A stretch of 64,000 bases of DNA, taken from Halichondria panicea (lineage: Eukaryota; Porifera; Demospongiae; Suberitida; Halichondriidae). Shown one piece after another: positions 24,330 to 37,312 of the stretch (within the stretch, counting starts at the first letter, position 1; each line of letters begins with the position of its first letter). Location of the stretch: NCBI RefSeq assembly GCF_963675165.1, contig NC_087387.1, forward strand, positions 2,097,501 to 2,161,500, given 5' to 3'. A program made the translations under genes and the position numbers. The notes under the pieces were generated by a model that was not told the origin of the DNA, did no database searches, and worked only from the letters and a program-made list of their open reading frames with translations.

Positions 24330-27300
24330 CCACCCTTCACACAAAACATACACACAACTCACACACCCCTACCCTTCACCCCTCCACACACTGCATACAC
24401 ACCCCACCCTTCACCCCTCCAAACACTGCATACACACACACACCCTTCAACCCTCCACACACTGCATACACACACCCCACCCTTCACCCCTCCAAACACT
24501 GCATACACCCCCCCCCCCCCTTCACCCCACCAAACACTGCATACACCCCCCCCCCTTCACCCCTCCACACACTGCATACACACACCCCCTTCACCCCTCC
24601 ACACACTGCATACACACACCCCCTTCACCCCTCCACACACTGCATACACACCCCACCCTTCACCCCTTCACCCCACCACACACTGCATACAGACCCCACC
24701 CTTCACCCCACCACACACTGCATACACACACCCCCACCCTTCACCCCTTCACCCCACCACACACTGCATACACACACCCCACCCTTCACCTCCACACACT
24801 GCATACACACCCCACCCTTCACCCCTCCACACACTGCATACACACCCCCACCCTTCACCCCTCCACACACTGCATACACACCCCCACCCTTCATTACACA
24901 CCCCACCCACCCTACAACCTCCACAGACGAACATAGAGTGCCCGGGGTTCCGTGAGTATCACGAGAGACTACAGACGTTCCTCCTCTGGTTTGTGGACGC
25001 CTCCTCATTCATCGATGTGGACGATGAGAAGTGGAATTTCTACCTCATGTGAGCCACTACTGCAGAACATGTGTAGGATCATATATTATAGCCAGGACAG
25101 AGTTGCAATAAATTATTGTATACAATCCGCTTGTTGGTTGATGTTTACACAACCAACCGGAAGCAAGAGTACAAATTGAGACAGTGAATGATAGCTGAAA
25201 TACTACCGTATAGCGCGAAATTTTCGAGGGGCTTAATTTTCGTGGATTTCGTGGGTTAGCAATCCTACACGAAAATTAAGTCCACGAAAATTGTTCTTTA
25301 CCTGCTATAACGTGCAAGATTTAAAGGCGTGGCTTCCGGTAAGCAGTCATTCCGCGAACATTGTGCAACGAAATGGCTTTTAGAGGCCAATCCACGAAAT
25401 ATAAGTGCCTCGAAAATTTCGCGCTATACGGTATCTCAATACATGTAGCTGTATTAGGATTTCTACTGGATCTAACTAAATTCTCACACATTATTCTCGA
25501 TCTGTCTCCTCAGTTTTGAGAAGCATACACAGTGCGGCAGCACCTGCTATTCTATTGTGGGCTACACTACGGTGTACGATTTCTATGCCTACCCTGACAA
25601 AGTACGCCCACGCATCAGTCAGATGTTGGTCCTGCCCCCGTTCCAGAGAAAAGGTCACGGAGGTCAGTCATGAGATTTACCTGTATGCATGACATAATCT
25701 GTTTGTATCTATGTATGTATATCTGTAGCTACGTATTGGCAGTTTTCAGGTCTGTAAAAATATATACATGTAGTATGAAGCGGCCAGTGTACAGAAGTTT
25801 GAACCGCAGCTCTCTAGATTGCATACATGTATGCAGTATTGATCGTACTGCCATTATTTTATCCTCACAGCCAAGCTCCTCCAGACAGTTTACGATAACT
25901 TGACCCCTGACCCCCGAGTGTTGGACGTGACAGTGGAGGACCCGTCAGACGAGTTCACAGCTCTCAGGGACGTGGTAGACATCCGTAATGGCCTGGGGTT
26001 AGAGGCACTCCGCCCTCCTCTCGTTCATCAGGAGTTCAGCAAGGATACTGAGAGGGTGTGCCGGGAAAGGCTTAAGCTGAACAGGGTGAGACTTACAGTA
26101 CTGTACAGTAGAAGCTTGTGTAACCTGTACAAAGGTGTACGTGTATCAATGTGTACAGTGCATCCAGCTTAGAGAGTAGATTATCACAAATTTGTGAGTA
26201 GCTGTACTTAAATGTAAATATCTTTCGATTGGAACATTTCTAAGAAATGGTGCTGATACCAATGTGTAGGTGAATAACCACAAACCTGTTGTTCTATTAA
26301 TCACCACAAACCCACCACCTTATGTTTCCATGGAAACATTTTTAGGTATGTTGTAGCTTGGTCATTCACCTACACATTGGTATCAGCACCATTTATTAGA
26401 AATGTTCTGATCGAAGATATTTACATTTAAGTACAGCTACTCACAAATTTGTGGTAATCTACTCTCTAAGCTGGATGCACTAAGAAGCTCGTAGTGCATG
26501 TACATGTATATAATTATGGTAACTTTCTCGTGCTTGCTGCTATTGTATTCAGTTGCATATGCACAATCTTGGCTGCTAGTGGATTTTTAGGACATTCATA
26601 CAATGTCATGTACTGGTCAATTTATCTATTGTGTACTTCTCTATGTACCCAATCAGAAACAAGCTCGTCGTGTGTACGAGATCCTGAGGCTCAAGGCGAC
26701 AGACCGTAGCAATGCAGAGGAGTACAAGGCGTACCGACTGAGTGTCAAGAATAGGATGAACGGACCCTATCAGGTGAGAGTGTTGCTTATAATACTCTTG
26801 AATCTAGGGATGAGCCTTATAAATCAAGCATGTGTATGGTATGGGTTTATGGATACCGTATAGTGCATAGAAATGTATGCGTGATACAAACTAATGCTAT
26901 TTTTGCGAGTGCCTATCATAAATTTGCTTGCGTAAAGATACTTCTAGCACTCTGGTATTCATAACCCCACCAAGTCCCAATAATTATTATTGGACAGTCG
27001 AAAATTACTGCCAAAACGTCAAAAAGCTAGCCTTCATTTTGGTCATGCAGAATCGATAGATTTTGACTTGTCATGTATATATGCACCATGTGATGGACCT
27101 CCCTTAGCAGCTGCATGCATGTCTTAATTCAATCTTTAATTTGTTAGGATAAGCACATATATAATTGGCCGAGTAATTATTAATCAACCGTTGCCGAGGT
27201 CGAGGGCAGGCGATGTAAATATTCAAATCTGTCCTTGTAGAGAGAACAGAAAGATATGAAGAGGGTGCAGGATTTTGTAGATCCCACAGAGCTGGCCCTG

Positions 27301-27414
27301 ACACACCCCCAAGTGTCACATGAGGATCACATGACCCAGTTACATCAAGACTACAAGGCACTGGAGGGGGAATATTTGAACGTTATTGAAAAGCTAGCCT
27401 CACACACTCGATAA
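23540..27414 (+). CDS. HAT1: Histone acetyltransferase type B catalytic subunit (HAT1)
   Basis: Eight exons: 23540-23606, 23687-23914, 23964-24082, 24927-25048, 25514-25662, 25871-26085, 26657-26773, 27241-27414; 396 aa (human about 419). HAT1 acetylates newly made H4 on Lys5 and Lys12, usually with RbAp46/48, before chromatin deposition. Landmarks: N-terminal ADIFDDSLAFAPVFTHQVFG, then GFREYHERLQTFLLWFVDA, the GNAT acetyl-CoA loop LPPFQRKGHG, then DVTVEDPSDEF with the expected catalytic-region glutamate, and the C-terminal ARRVYEILRL. The ATG at 23540 sits directly before FSVKDLESFI. Intron 3 holds a large CA/minisatellite tract, intron 4 a MITE and intron 6 a long foldback. HAT1 is head-to-head with V-ATPase copy 3 and convergent with STT3B. 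Confidence 0.94.
24222..24900. repeat. CA microsatellite and roughly 32-base minisatellite in HAT1 intron 3
   Basis: A run of CA dinucleotides (about 24268-24326) followed by about 15 tandem units built of CACCCTTCACCCCTCCACAC plus ACTGCATACAC. It is strongly pyrimidine/A biased on the coding strand. It gives long open frames of Thr/His/Pro that are artefacts. It lies upstream of the exon 4 acceptor. Confidence 0.95.
25204..25433. mobile_element. 230-bp MITE (TACCGTATAGCGCG family)
   Basis: Ends TACCGTATAGCGCGAAATTT and its complement; internally made of short diverging inverted blocks such as TTTTCGTGGA. It is almost identical, in opposite orientation and equal length, to 58931-59160. An older relative is at 51601-51820. 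It sits in HAT1 intron 4. Confidence 0.88.
26158..26480. repeat. Foldback element in HAT1 intron 6
   Basis: Two arms of about 120 bases in inverted orientation, starting GTGCATCCAGCTTAGAGAGT on the left and ending with the complement, around an 80-base centre. Arms differ at only a few positions, so a transcript could form a long hairpin. Confidence 0.85.
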
Positions 27415-27680
27415 CCACCCACTAGTTACTTTATATGCATACTGTTGTACAAATACCACATGTCTAGCTATAATTATTAATTTGATCATTTGTACACACC
27501 CATGCACCCAACAATTTCATCAACCATTATACATGTAAATAATTTATTAATAATTTTGAGCATAATAATTATTGTGACACTCCTATTTATATAATAATTA
27601 TAACATAACTATTGTGTTTAAATACACGTATAATAAATCTAAACGTGCACTATAAAGGTTACTAAAAGTGCCAACAGGTT
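27415..27680. other. Convergent 3' region between HAT1 and STT3B
   Basis: AT-rich, with no gene seen. It contains AATAAA-like signals on both strands (for example near 27540-27640), as expected for two convergent 3' ends. Confidence 0.5.
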
Positions 27681-30600
27681 CTACACTTTTCTTGAATTCT
27701 TGTTCCTTGTTGATTTCTTTGCCTTCTTTCCCTTTGCGACCTGAGACTTGTTTCTGATCGTTCCTCGCTTCTTGCTGGATGTCTGCATATACAAAACAAC
27801 ATTTCAAGTTATAATCAAACTACACTCGGCTAGTGTGTGATCATACACCAACGTTCAATGCTACTATATATAGTACTCTGGGAAAAGAGCCATGGGACAA
27901 GTGTGGCTATTATAATACGTTTAGGCCTTAGATAAGAGGGTGTTACATGCATGTATAAGCAACAGTAAGTGAAAATGACACTGAACGCACAATAATACTG
28001 TACAATATTACCTTTTTGGGATAGAATCGTCGCTTAGTTTTAACTGCTCTTAGTTGTTTCTGCAGCTTATCCCGATTCTCCAAGTCTTTAACCCTGTAAG
28101 AGCCGATACAAGGATCACAATATATCCCTTATCAGGGTTCTATCCAGTGAAGAGGAAGCTTCTCCCCCAAACACTTCAGCCCCCCCCCCCCCCCTCCCCC
28201 CCATCCACTAGTCAGCAAATCCTTAAAGAGATGGTCTACCGTCCATTCTGACAAACTAAAATAACTTTTCTTAGGGGAAGACCCCCGGACCTCCTTTACT
28301 TAATTCCCCCCCCAACCATTAATCCGAGATAGAACCCTGCAGGTGGGTATCACTTCACATACCTGTAGATCCTAACGAGCCAATGTTCACTTGTGTATGC
28401 CTCCTCTAAGTGGTGTAATTTAATGTTCTTGTTTCCGATCTCCACATTTCGTGTTCTGTCATAACCACTAGGAGAGTTGAACCCTGACTGTATGCAGTGA
28501 ACGCGGTGAATGAGTCTTAAGTCATAAGGGACGCAAAAATAGCTATAATTATAATAATAGAGGAATAATTATTTATAAGTAAGTTCCTGGGTCAATGGCA
28601 GCGTAAGTAATAAGCTACAAAATACAGCAATGCCCGGTAAACAAACTTTATTTAGTTATACTATAATGAGCTTTTTAACCATGTTAACTACTGTAGTCGT
28701 TAACGGATAGGGAAAGTGAGACAGCTATAGTGGTGAGATCTTACTTGAACGTCTCCAAATCTGAAATAGGCCAGTTTGTACATAAGGCAGTTGAGGAGGG
28801 TGGGTGAACCAGCTGCATCCACTCGGAACTCGCCCTGGGGCGTGAAGTAGTTGGACTCCTATAGGAGGGTAATGTGCATGAATGGGGGGGGGGGCAGCAT
28901 ATAAAGAAACGCTGTGGCTTAAAAACTCAAGTGACATTTGGTCTCTATGCTAACCCACTAGCATAGTTATACTGTTGCTTTTATAGCCGTGGGCCAGTTG
29001 CTAGGTCATTGCTAAGGTACGCCCACTCTCATCACGTCTTTAATAAGCCATATGTTCCTGACCCACTATGGATGGATCAAAACTTGAAAAGTGCTCAAAA
29101 TTTACGTACAAGCATATTTCATATGGCACTCCTCCGAATTACAACATATCATGTTCCAACAATATCATGTTCCAACAGAAATGTAATCTCACATTAATTG
29201 CTATTACTCAATTGCAAATTTAAACCCCTGCCTGAGTTGGCCTACAGTAAGGGTATTTTTTAGGAGGACATATAATTATTGTCTTCCCCAATACAAGTGT
29301 ACAAACTTACAACAACCATTAAAGATGATACACTTAACAAGATGATACGTGCACGAGTAAGCGTGCCTGAACATAATTTATAATGCTATATAATCTCAGA
29401 ACATGTATCTGGGATACCCTCCGTGCAATGAGTAATTGACACTGATCCACGTACAACCAAAGAAGGCTCAGGCTCAGAATGTGGAATGCACGTACTTTAA
29501 TTATCACTCAAACCACAAAACAGAACAAAAAGCTGAAAGCACACCACATGTACATTAGTAACTGAGATACGGACAAATAAATGCACGAGACTTGTACTAC
29601 GTACTCATGACATACTTAAATGTATGCATACAGAACAACTAATATGTACGCCAAGTGTTGATTTCAATAGATACACAACTAACACTTCAAGTTTTGGGTG
29701 CTATGTACGTACATGCAAGTTCCCCTTTCTATACATGCATGTATAAAGTGACCGGCCCACCTTAATGTCTTGAGGGTGTTCCCCCTCAGCTATCCGCACC
29801 ATCCACAAGAACTTGTTGATGTCGTCACCAGAGTAACCAATCATCCCTCCGAATATCACCAGCACGTAGTCCACTCCCAACATTCTCATAATCGGGTACG
29901 CCTTGTCCTCAGTGGAGGACATGGCTTTGCCGACCAAGGCTATGTGGCTATTGTTCCAAGTGTTGTTGTCCACCAGTGTAGTCCTGTTTGCCATGCCTAC
30001 GGGGACAAACAAGTCAGTAACAGCTAGTACTGACAATAAACTATAAGTTTCTTTTCAGAAGGAGATGGTATTATAATGACCAGTTGTGAGCTAGTACACA
30101 TGCATGTACATGTATCTATAGGATGATGATATCTACAGCTCTTAATGTTGGTAGGTAAGAGTGGGAGATATTGGAAAGAAAGGGGGAGAGTGGAGGATAC
30201 CTGTTGACGTGTGCAATACAGTATTGATCAGTACCTGCGATCTGGTATCCATAATCCCACCAAGACATGACCGAGGCGTCGTCAGGAGTGTTCTGTCGAA
30301 GCCAGAAGTAAGCCTCACGGAAATCATCAAGAATGTTACGAGACCTGCAGTGTAGAGTTAATTAATGATGGCCAAATCTCAATGTATAATTGCAAAATAC
30401 ACAAAAGCGCAAGTTCATATAATCATATACACATGACGATTTTTGCATGCAAATGGGGGGTTTAGGACCCAACAGCAAACAGTGACCTATATACAAACAC
30501 ATATCACATACATGTACACAGTGGGCCTACTGTCCATGTATATGTAGAAACTATGGGAATTATACATAATTATACACAATTATACTATCACATGACTGCC

Positions 30601-33600
30601 TCATTCTGATTAAATAATGATGCAAGCACCATCACATGACTCACCCGTCCGGATTGGAGGAGGCCAACACAACGGAGGGGCTGGAGTAGGCGTTGCTAGT
30701 GACCCAGGTGCAGTGGACCGCAAACAGCACCAAGAACATCATCAGGAGGAGGATCACTATGGAGCCAATGTTCGTAGAGTTTGCAAACTCACTCGTCTGG
30801 TGGGCGGGGTCAATAGAGGCTTTAGACGCGGTGTCCTTTTGTTTGGATTTGGAGTGTTTTGACTGTGTGTTTGTGTGTGGGAGGGGGGGGGCTAAAGGCG
30901 TGTACCATGCCATACAGTACAAAACAAAACAATGCATATACTTAATGAATACTATAACCGTGGCCGCCCACGCACCTCGGCAATTACAAAATGTACATGT
31001 AGGCTAACCAAGTTTCAGTCTTAGTTCAAACTAAGGGGTGTGTAAGGTGGGGCTGCTTAAAAGTAACTTACTTTGTCATAAATAACTTTTCCCTCAGTCT
31101 TGTCCAATTTCCCCTTCTTCTTTCGTTCTTTTACTGCCTTTCCTTGCCCCTCCTCCCCGGCAGCACTTTCGAGACTCTCTTTTGAACTCTTCTCCTCCTC
31201 TGACGATCGCTTGCCATTTTCTAAAAAGCACAGACAAACACCTCACTGACTTTTAATATTTACTGCTGTTAATCATGGCTCCCATTAATTGTGTTAATTA
31301 GTTGTATAAGATATATGCATGTACAAGATAGACAAGAAGGTTAATATACGTATACCAAATCCTCGAAAACTTGTGAATTGTTCAAAATAAATACGTTTAT
31401 TTTGAGGATCAGTGTGGCGCTATACGGTATGTACCTTAAACAAGTAGTGAGATACTGTAACTAAGAGAGATTCATTGAAGATAATGGGAATAGAACTTGG
31501 TTAATGCAATAATTGCCGAGATGTTGTTAAAGCATTACAACGGGGGCACATTAACCACTATTGTAAAAGGTGATCATTACCAATTAATCAACCAAGAAAT
31601 AGCCAAGCAACTACATGTACATGTACACGTAGATGTATAATACCATTAATTGTCTCACCATCTTTGTTCTGAGAGAAAACAGGCTTCATGTAGTTGTCGA
31701 GAGTATGTGAGATGGTAATGGACGCCAGAATGACGACAATAGGTGTGAGGGTGAGCATTAGTCGAACCATCACTCCAGCAAAGTACACCGCTGTCACAGC
31801 GTACAGCACCACTGTACGGAGGTGTGTGTGTGTGTGTGTATGACAATTATGCAATCATTAATACGTATAGCTTGTATACTTATAAGCACTTAGCAAATAC
31901 AATCAAGTGAGTCAGTCTAAGCTCTAAGCATACCTAGAATTCAAGATTGCACACAATCAAAAGAAAAACACTTATAAAAGAAGGAGGATGACAATCCATA
32001 CAACACTGCATAGAATCACGTACATGTACGTGTATGTATTACAGAGCAGCACTACTCACGGAAGACCCTCTCGTCAGTGAGGTGTTTCATGACGATCCAG
32101 ATACCGGCCGGGAACATGCACACCAGTATGTGGAGGTCAAAAAAGAAGGAGGTCCAAGTGGTGGGTTGATGCTCAGACACACTTGCAATGATCGGGATGT
32201 GGATCTTGGCGTACCTGTGTGTCCCGGGGGGGGGGGTAATTGTAATGTACAACGTAGCTCACTTAGGGAGAAACGGATGGGATATGCATTCTCCAGATAC
32301 AACCATTTGCAGTAATTAGTTTACATAAGTACAACGATCTGCATATTATAGTGTACACTTGTATGTACATGTACATGTACTACATGTGTTTCACGTGGAA
32401 ATTACAACTGTATATTATTTTGCAATCCAATTTAGGCAACTACAAGTACTGGAGTATATTCCCATGACAACAAGACTCACCCAGTGTCCCACAGCGAGTA
32501 GAACCTCCCACTCCACGGAGCAACATAGCCAAAGTATGTCAGAGCCACCACACCCACAAACACCAGCCCAGCACTGGTTGTCACGGCACCAAAAAACAAC
32601 CTCCGAAATTGTTTCCCTGTCAACTTTGAGTTCAGGTACACCAGAAAACCATAGGCATTGAGGAGGGCGAACACACCAGCTGCCGGCATGTGCTCACTCG
32701 TTCTGATTGGTTGAAACCCAACAAACGGGACTTGCATGGACATAATCAGTCCCAGGAGGTAAAACGTGGTGTAGGCAACGTAGATCCTATGAAAGATAGC
32801 ATCGTTCATAATTGGGCTATAGCTTTGATAAGGGAAATGTACTAAAAACAAAAAGAACACATAACTGCATAGCTATAGTGCATGTACAAGTACTTGACTA
32901 AATGTACAGAAATAACATAAAAAGATCACTACAAGCACCTGCACAGATGTAAGGCAGGTAACATACTTACAGTGTACAAAAGGTTGATATTGTATAGGGA
33001 AACCCCCACTTTGTACATTGCAATACAGCAGAGTGGAGTGTCACCTGTATGAGAAGCGTCCCATGAGCAGCAAGACAAACACATGCAGGGGAACCAGACA
33101 GATGATGAACACATAGCCTCCCCATGCAGACACCTAGGGGGGTGACAAAACAAGATGCATGTAGCAATAGTACGAAAATGCAAAGATGCACAAAATACAC
33201 ACAACTACAGTAGAACCTCGATTATCCAGCCCTCGATTATCCGGAACCTCGATTATCCGGCTTGGCAGTTTTCTTGTTATCAGATCAGAAAATGGGCGTG
33301 TCCCTCAAACGCGCATGCGCGTTGCAGCTGTTACCATGGAGACATGCCTGCTTATCTTCTGCGCATGCGCAGACAACCATGCGGCACTGCTGTTTATCAA
33401 TAAAGTGGGTGGATCAAGGCGTGGTTTATCTATTCGATTATCCGGCATATTCACTTATCCGGCCTGCTTCTGGAACCAAGATGTCCGGATAATCGAGGTT
33501 CTACTGTACATGTACATAACAACAAATTCTGTCATGCTTATTACTATATATACTCACTGTTAACAGGGTTTCAAGGCGAAAATTAAATGCGCGAAAACCT

Positions 33601-35736
33601 TAATTCTAATGGTATTTTCGCGAAAGTTTATTCCCTCGAAATATGCCGGCTATACGAAAGGTATACCCAATTATATAGACCACACCCCTATATAGGGAAG
33701 TATAAACATAACATAATTATGACAGTTTTACATTTGCAAATGAGATTTTTCTACAGAATAAGGGGAATTTAACCCCCCCCCCACTAGATGAAACTCAGGT
33801 ACTAATCCACAAACGCAGTATTAACATTTTTTTACTAACCATGTAGAAGTACGACAGAGCAGCAGCTGTTGCCCACATGACTGAGCCAGTTTTGACAGAC
33901 TTGAGCCACAAAAAATATGTGAAGAGTAGAGCGAATATGGCGATGCCCTCGTTGTCATAAGAACCAGCCACGGAGCGAGAAATATAGCCAGGTACAATAG
34001 CCATGCAACAAGCAGCCAATAAACCAGCTCTGGAGTTCCACACCTCACGAGTGAGGAGGAAGGCAGCCACTGCCGTCAGTCCACTGTGTGAGTGTGTATC
34101 AAAAGGGGCCGGGGTGATTAGCAAAATATGGATACAGCTCAACGTTGGGCTCCTTTTACCAGGCTGTGCGTGTAGCAGCTACATGCATGTTCAGCCTGGT
34201 AAAAGGATCGAAATCATTCCCAAAGTTATGTACATGTATGTGCAGAGAAAGGGTTTATGTGGCTGCATACACAATGTAAATAAGTTCAATGTATACAGCT
34301 CCGAGCAGATACAGAATATAAATCCCTATACTATACACAATCATACAGAATTCACAAACATTTATTGTGTAGAATGAAAAATAGAATGCTGCGACAGGGT
34401 TTCATTTTTTTGCGGAGTCTTTAGTAAGGTTGTAAAATGGTTAACATTATACAAAGCTTTGTTCTTCTGTAAATTAGATCAAGAGTTGTATAGTGCTCAT
34501 GGTAGTCAGAGGAGGTACGACATCCGTGGTGTCATCCGCATGTCTTTAACACACACATTCCTTAGGTCAAAGTTCGGAATGTGTGTGTTAAAGACATGCA
34601 GATGACACGCGGATGTCGTACCTCCTCTGCATGGTAGTAGTATAATTACAAGATGCAGTGGGTACCTAAAGACAGGTGCCAGGAACACACACACATCTCT
34701 GATGTGCACTGAGATGTTGAGACCGTTCATAACCGAGTGGATGAAGCCGGAGGTAACCATGAGCCCGGGGTACACCTGCAAAAGAAACAACAGTGTGGTG
34801 AGAGTCAATCAACACATAGTTGGTTTCAATATGTATTGAAACCAACTATCATGAAAACTGAAATACATAATTGGGACTGTTATTATAACAGCTTGTAAAC
34901 AACCCGTAAGCAAATCATACCCTAACCTTAACCCTGACCTAATACACTCGCAGTGTACTGTGTAGTCGATGTAATTATAGCGTCAGAACAATTATATTAT
35001 GTATTTTGCGTGACTATTACGTAATTGAATTTATATTTATGGTGCTACATACATGCATCGTGTATACTGGCGAAATAGAGTGGTACTGTATGTAATACAT
35101 GTAACATCAACTATAGTAATTAACTGACAATTGGCTTCGTAAAAAAACGCACACTACATGTTACATGCACATGCTACTTTCTGTGACATTCTAATAATTA
35201 TCGACACAACAGCTCCACCCACCGTCCCACCCACGATCCTGCCGAGGGGATACCAAGATCTGTCATCAAACCAGTTGAGGAAGTTGTAGTACCCGTTCAT
35301 GGCCATGTAGTGAGTTGCTCGATAGTTGAACCTAAAAACAGTGTTCATAAACATGAACATACTCGCTTAAGAACATCAGTGTAGCTATAAAGTATTAAGG
35401 ACTCAGAGCACATACGAGTTATAAGATGCACACCTTGTTACGTATTCTATATGAACGGAAGTGTGTGCATTCTTACCATGGATCAAACTCGTGGATAATG
35501 GACTCAAATCGAATGACTGCAAACAACCGACTGGAGAATGCCACTATGCAGGCCAATACCAGGATCACCACAGTCAGCAACGACTGAGTACCAGTGACTA
35601 CATCTATACTCCTCTGTTTAGACTCCTCCAGCAGTTGGCCACCTTTCTTTAGAGGCTTGGTTACTGCTTTAGGAGCTTGCTGCTCCACAAGGGCTTCCGA
35701 AACGGCTACTGGCACTGGTTCTGCTATATCTTCCAT
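27681..35736 (-). CDS. STT3B: Oligosaccharyltransferase catalytic subunit, STT3B type
   Basis: Sixteen exons, 854 codons including TAG: 35736-35477, 35331-35223, 34775-34666, 34083-33840, 33133-33045, 32786-32481, 32214-32060, 31811-31659, 31220-31072, 30862-30645, 30344-30235, 29996-29761, 28858-28745, 28487-28363, 28093-28012, 27782-27681. It transfers the preformed oligosaccharide to Asn-X-Ser/Thr in the ER lumen. Landmarks: FDPWFNYRAT (catalytic DxD region), [17 protein letters not shown], and [11 protein letters not shown]. The extended cytosolic N terminus, the charged insert between membrane segments (exons 9-10) and the lysine-rich tail with YPKK then TSSKKRG favour STT3B over STT3A. 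The exon-16 frame was fixed by the phase of exon 15; a longer frame there (to 27598) is out of phase. Head-to-head with SMARCE1. Confidence 0.94.
33208..33506. mobile_element. 299-bp pogo/Tigger-like MITE in STT3B intron 4
   Basis: Ends CAGTAGAACCTCGATTATCC and the complement, flanked by TA on both sides (33206-33207 and 33507-33508). The left end repeats the CTCGATTATCC motif three times. TIR and TA target match the Tc1/mariner pogo branch. No coding sequence. Confidence 0.85.
34507..34629. mobile_element. 123-bp MITE, CAGAGGAGGTACGACA family, with 9-bp target duplication
   Basis: Ends CAGAGGAGGTACGACATCCG and its complement, flanked by CATGGTAGT at 34498-34506 and 34630-34638. Almost the whole element is self-complementary. 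It shares its 16-base ends and 9-bp duplication length with the 539-bp element at 20702-21240. Confidence 0.88.
34816..34849. repeat. Perfect 16-base hairpin in STT3B intron 2
   Basis: ATAGTTGGTTTCAATA, TG, then the exact complement. Another hairpin with 15-base arms (CCTTTTACCAGGCTG) is at 34151-34207 in intron 3. No function is suggested by position. Confidence 0.7.
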
Positions 35737-35939
35737 TTTTATGTAGGAGATCAAAGTCCATGTGAAGTTGTTGCAGTTGAGGCTTGCTTTCCACACGTGG
35801 AAAAGCGAAGGCAACAAAAAAAAAAGGGAAATTTTAGACCAACCCCCTTTATTTGCAATTTGACGATCGCTACCTGTTTTGTGGGTTGAGAGTGCTTTTC
35901 TCTTTGCTTTCGACTTCAACGGTGCATTACTGTTGAATC
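35737..35939. promoter_or_regulatory. Bidirectional promoter, STT3B / SMARCE1
   Basis: Only 203 bases separate the divergent start codons, so both 5' UTRs and core promoters share this space. There is no clear TATA box; it contains an A-rich run near 35816-35826. Confidence 0.65.
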
Positions 35940-37272
35940 ATGGCCGGTATGCGACCACCTGGTGGTATGGGGATGGGGGGGTTTCCTCCAAGCTACTATG
36001 GACAACATCCAGGTACGTTAGTCTAACGGTTAGACCTGTCTCAAAGTTCAATTTAGTAGTGAGAACACTGCTCTATATTTAGCTGCAGGTGGTCATTTCC
36101 GTCCTCCTGGGTATCCACAAATGCCGTCCTCGAATCCATCATTTCAGGTACTTACGTATACGATTGATCAACATGTACTTAATTGTTTGTACCAATCTTA
36201 AACAATAATGGCTCATATGCGACTCGTACTATAATGCTGTGCATGTATTAAAGTACACTTCTCTCGTTTTCAGAGTATGACAAACCATTGGAACATATCA
36301 GCGCCCCCTCAACACCCTGGCTATCACCACCACCCACACACCGTCACAAGTCACAGCTACATGAGCGGGGGAGTGTCTACCCCACCCAATGTGGGGGGCC
36401 CACCAGCAGTGATGGGTTACATGCCCTCTGGCATGTCAAAACAAAAGCACACTCCTCAAGCTTCAAATGCTAGCAGCGGACAGTATGGGGTGAGAATTTA
36501 ATTCTGCTCTCCCAGTGTTGTGTCAAAAGTGGATGCTTGTGTTACACCAGTATGTTTTTTAAGCGTGTACCGTAAACATTTTATTATTGCATGCAGGCAT
36601 GTGCTAAATGGCTAATATCCTCCAAAATGAAATCAGCGAACTAACGGTCGGTCTTTCCGCAAAAGTTTATACCCTCAAAACATAATCGCTAGCCTACATG
36701 TATACGGTAGCTATACTTTAAAATAATAAATTTCCACCCAGCAACCTGGAGTGCAGCAGCCCAAGGCCCCTGAGAAGCCCCTCCTACCCTACATGAGGTA
36801 CAGTCGCAAGATGTGGGAGCAGCTCAAGTCTGAGGGGCGGAGAGTGTGGGAGGTGAGGACACACCCACGCAACCTCCTCACAGCCACATAATTATTCCCA
36901 CACACACGACACTTAATAATAATGCCCGTGCACATAATGTTTATACTATGTCTTCTTTCCCCACAACACGAACACTCTATACCTTGTCTCAACACGTTCT
37001 CGGAGGGAAATGGAGGATATTCTCCCTGGCTCAAACCGCCCCTCCCTAAAATTTGTATTCATATTACGTAAACAAAGGCAACCCCAAAACCCACAACATA
37101 CACCTAAGACCACCTAATTAACAAACACTTTCTGCATGCCCCTGGGTTCCTCCACACTCCGTGTGCCTTATTTCCCCCCTCTACTTCAAAATCCTGTACA
37201 CCCTGCGTGACATTATACACTTAGTCCCCCACCAATTGTGTACACACACAGGTACATACACCATCACTAGCT

Positions 37273-37312
<40 letters not shown>

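Noticed and set aside
24223-25052. Long plus-strand open frames rich in Thr, His and Pro
   Set aside because: They are translations of the CA microsatellite and minisatellite in HAT1 intron 3; exon 4 of HAT1 begins only at 24927.
27598-27807. Alternative C-terminal frame for STT3B
   Set aside because: It is out of phase with exon 15. The in-phase frame gives a lysine-rich tail like other STT3B proteins and stops at 27681.
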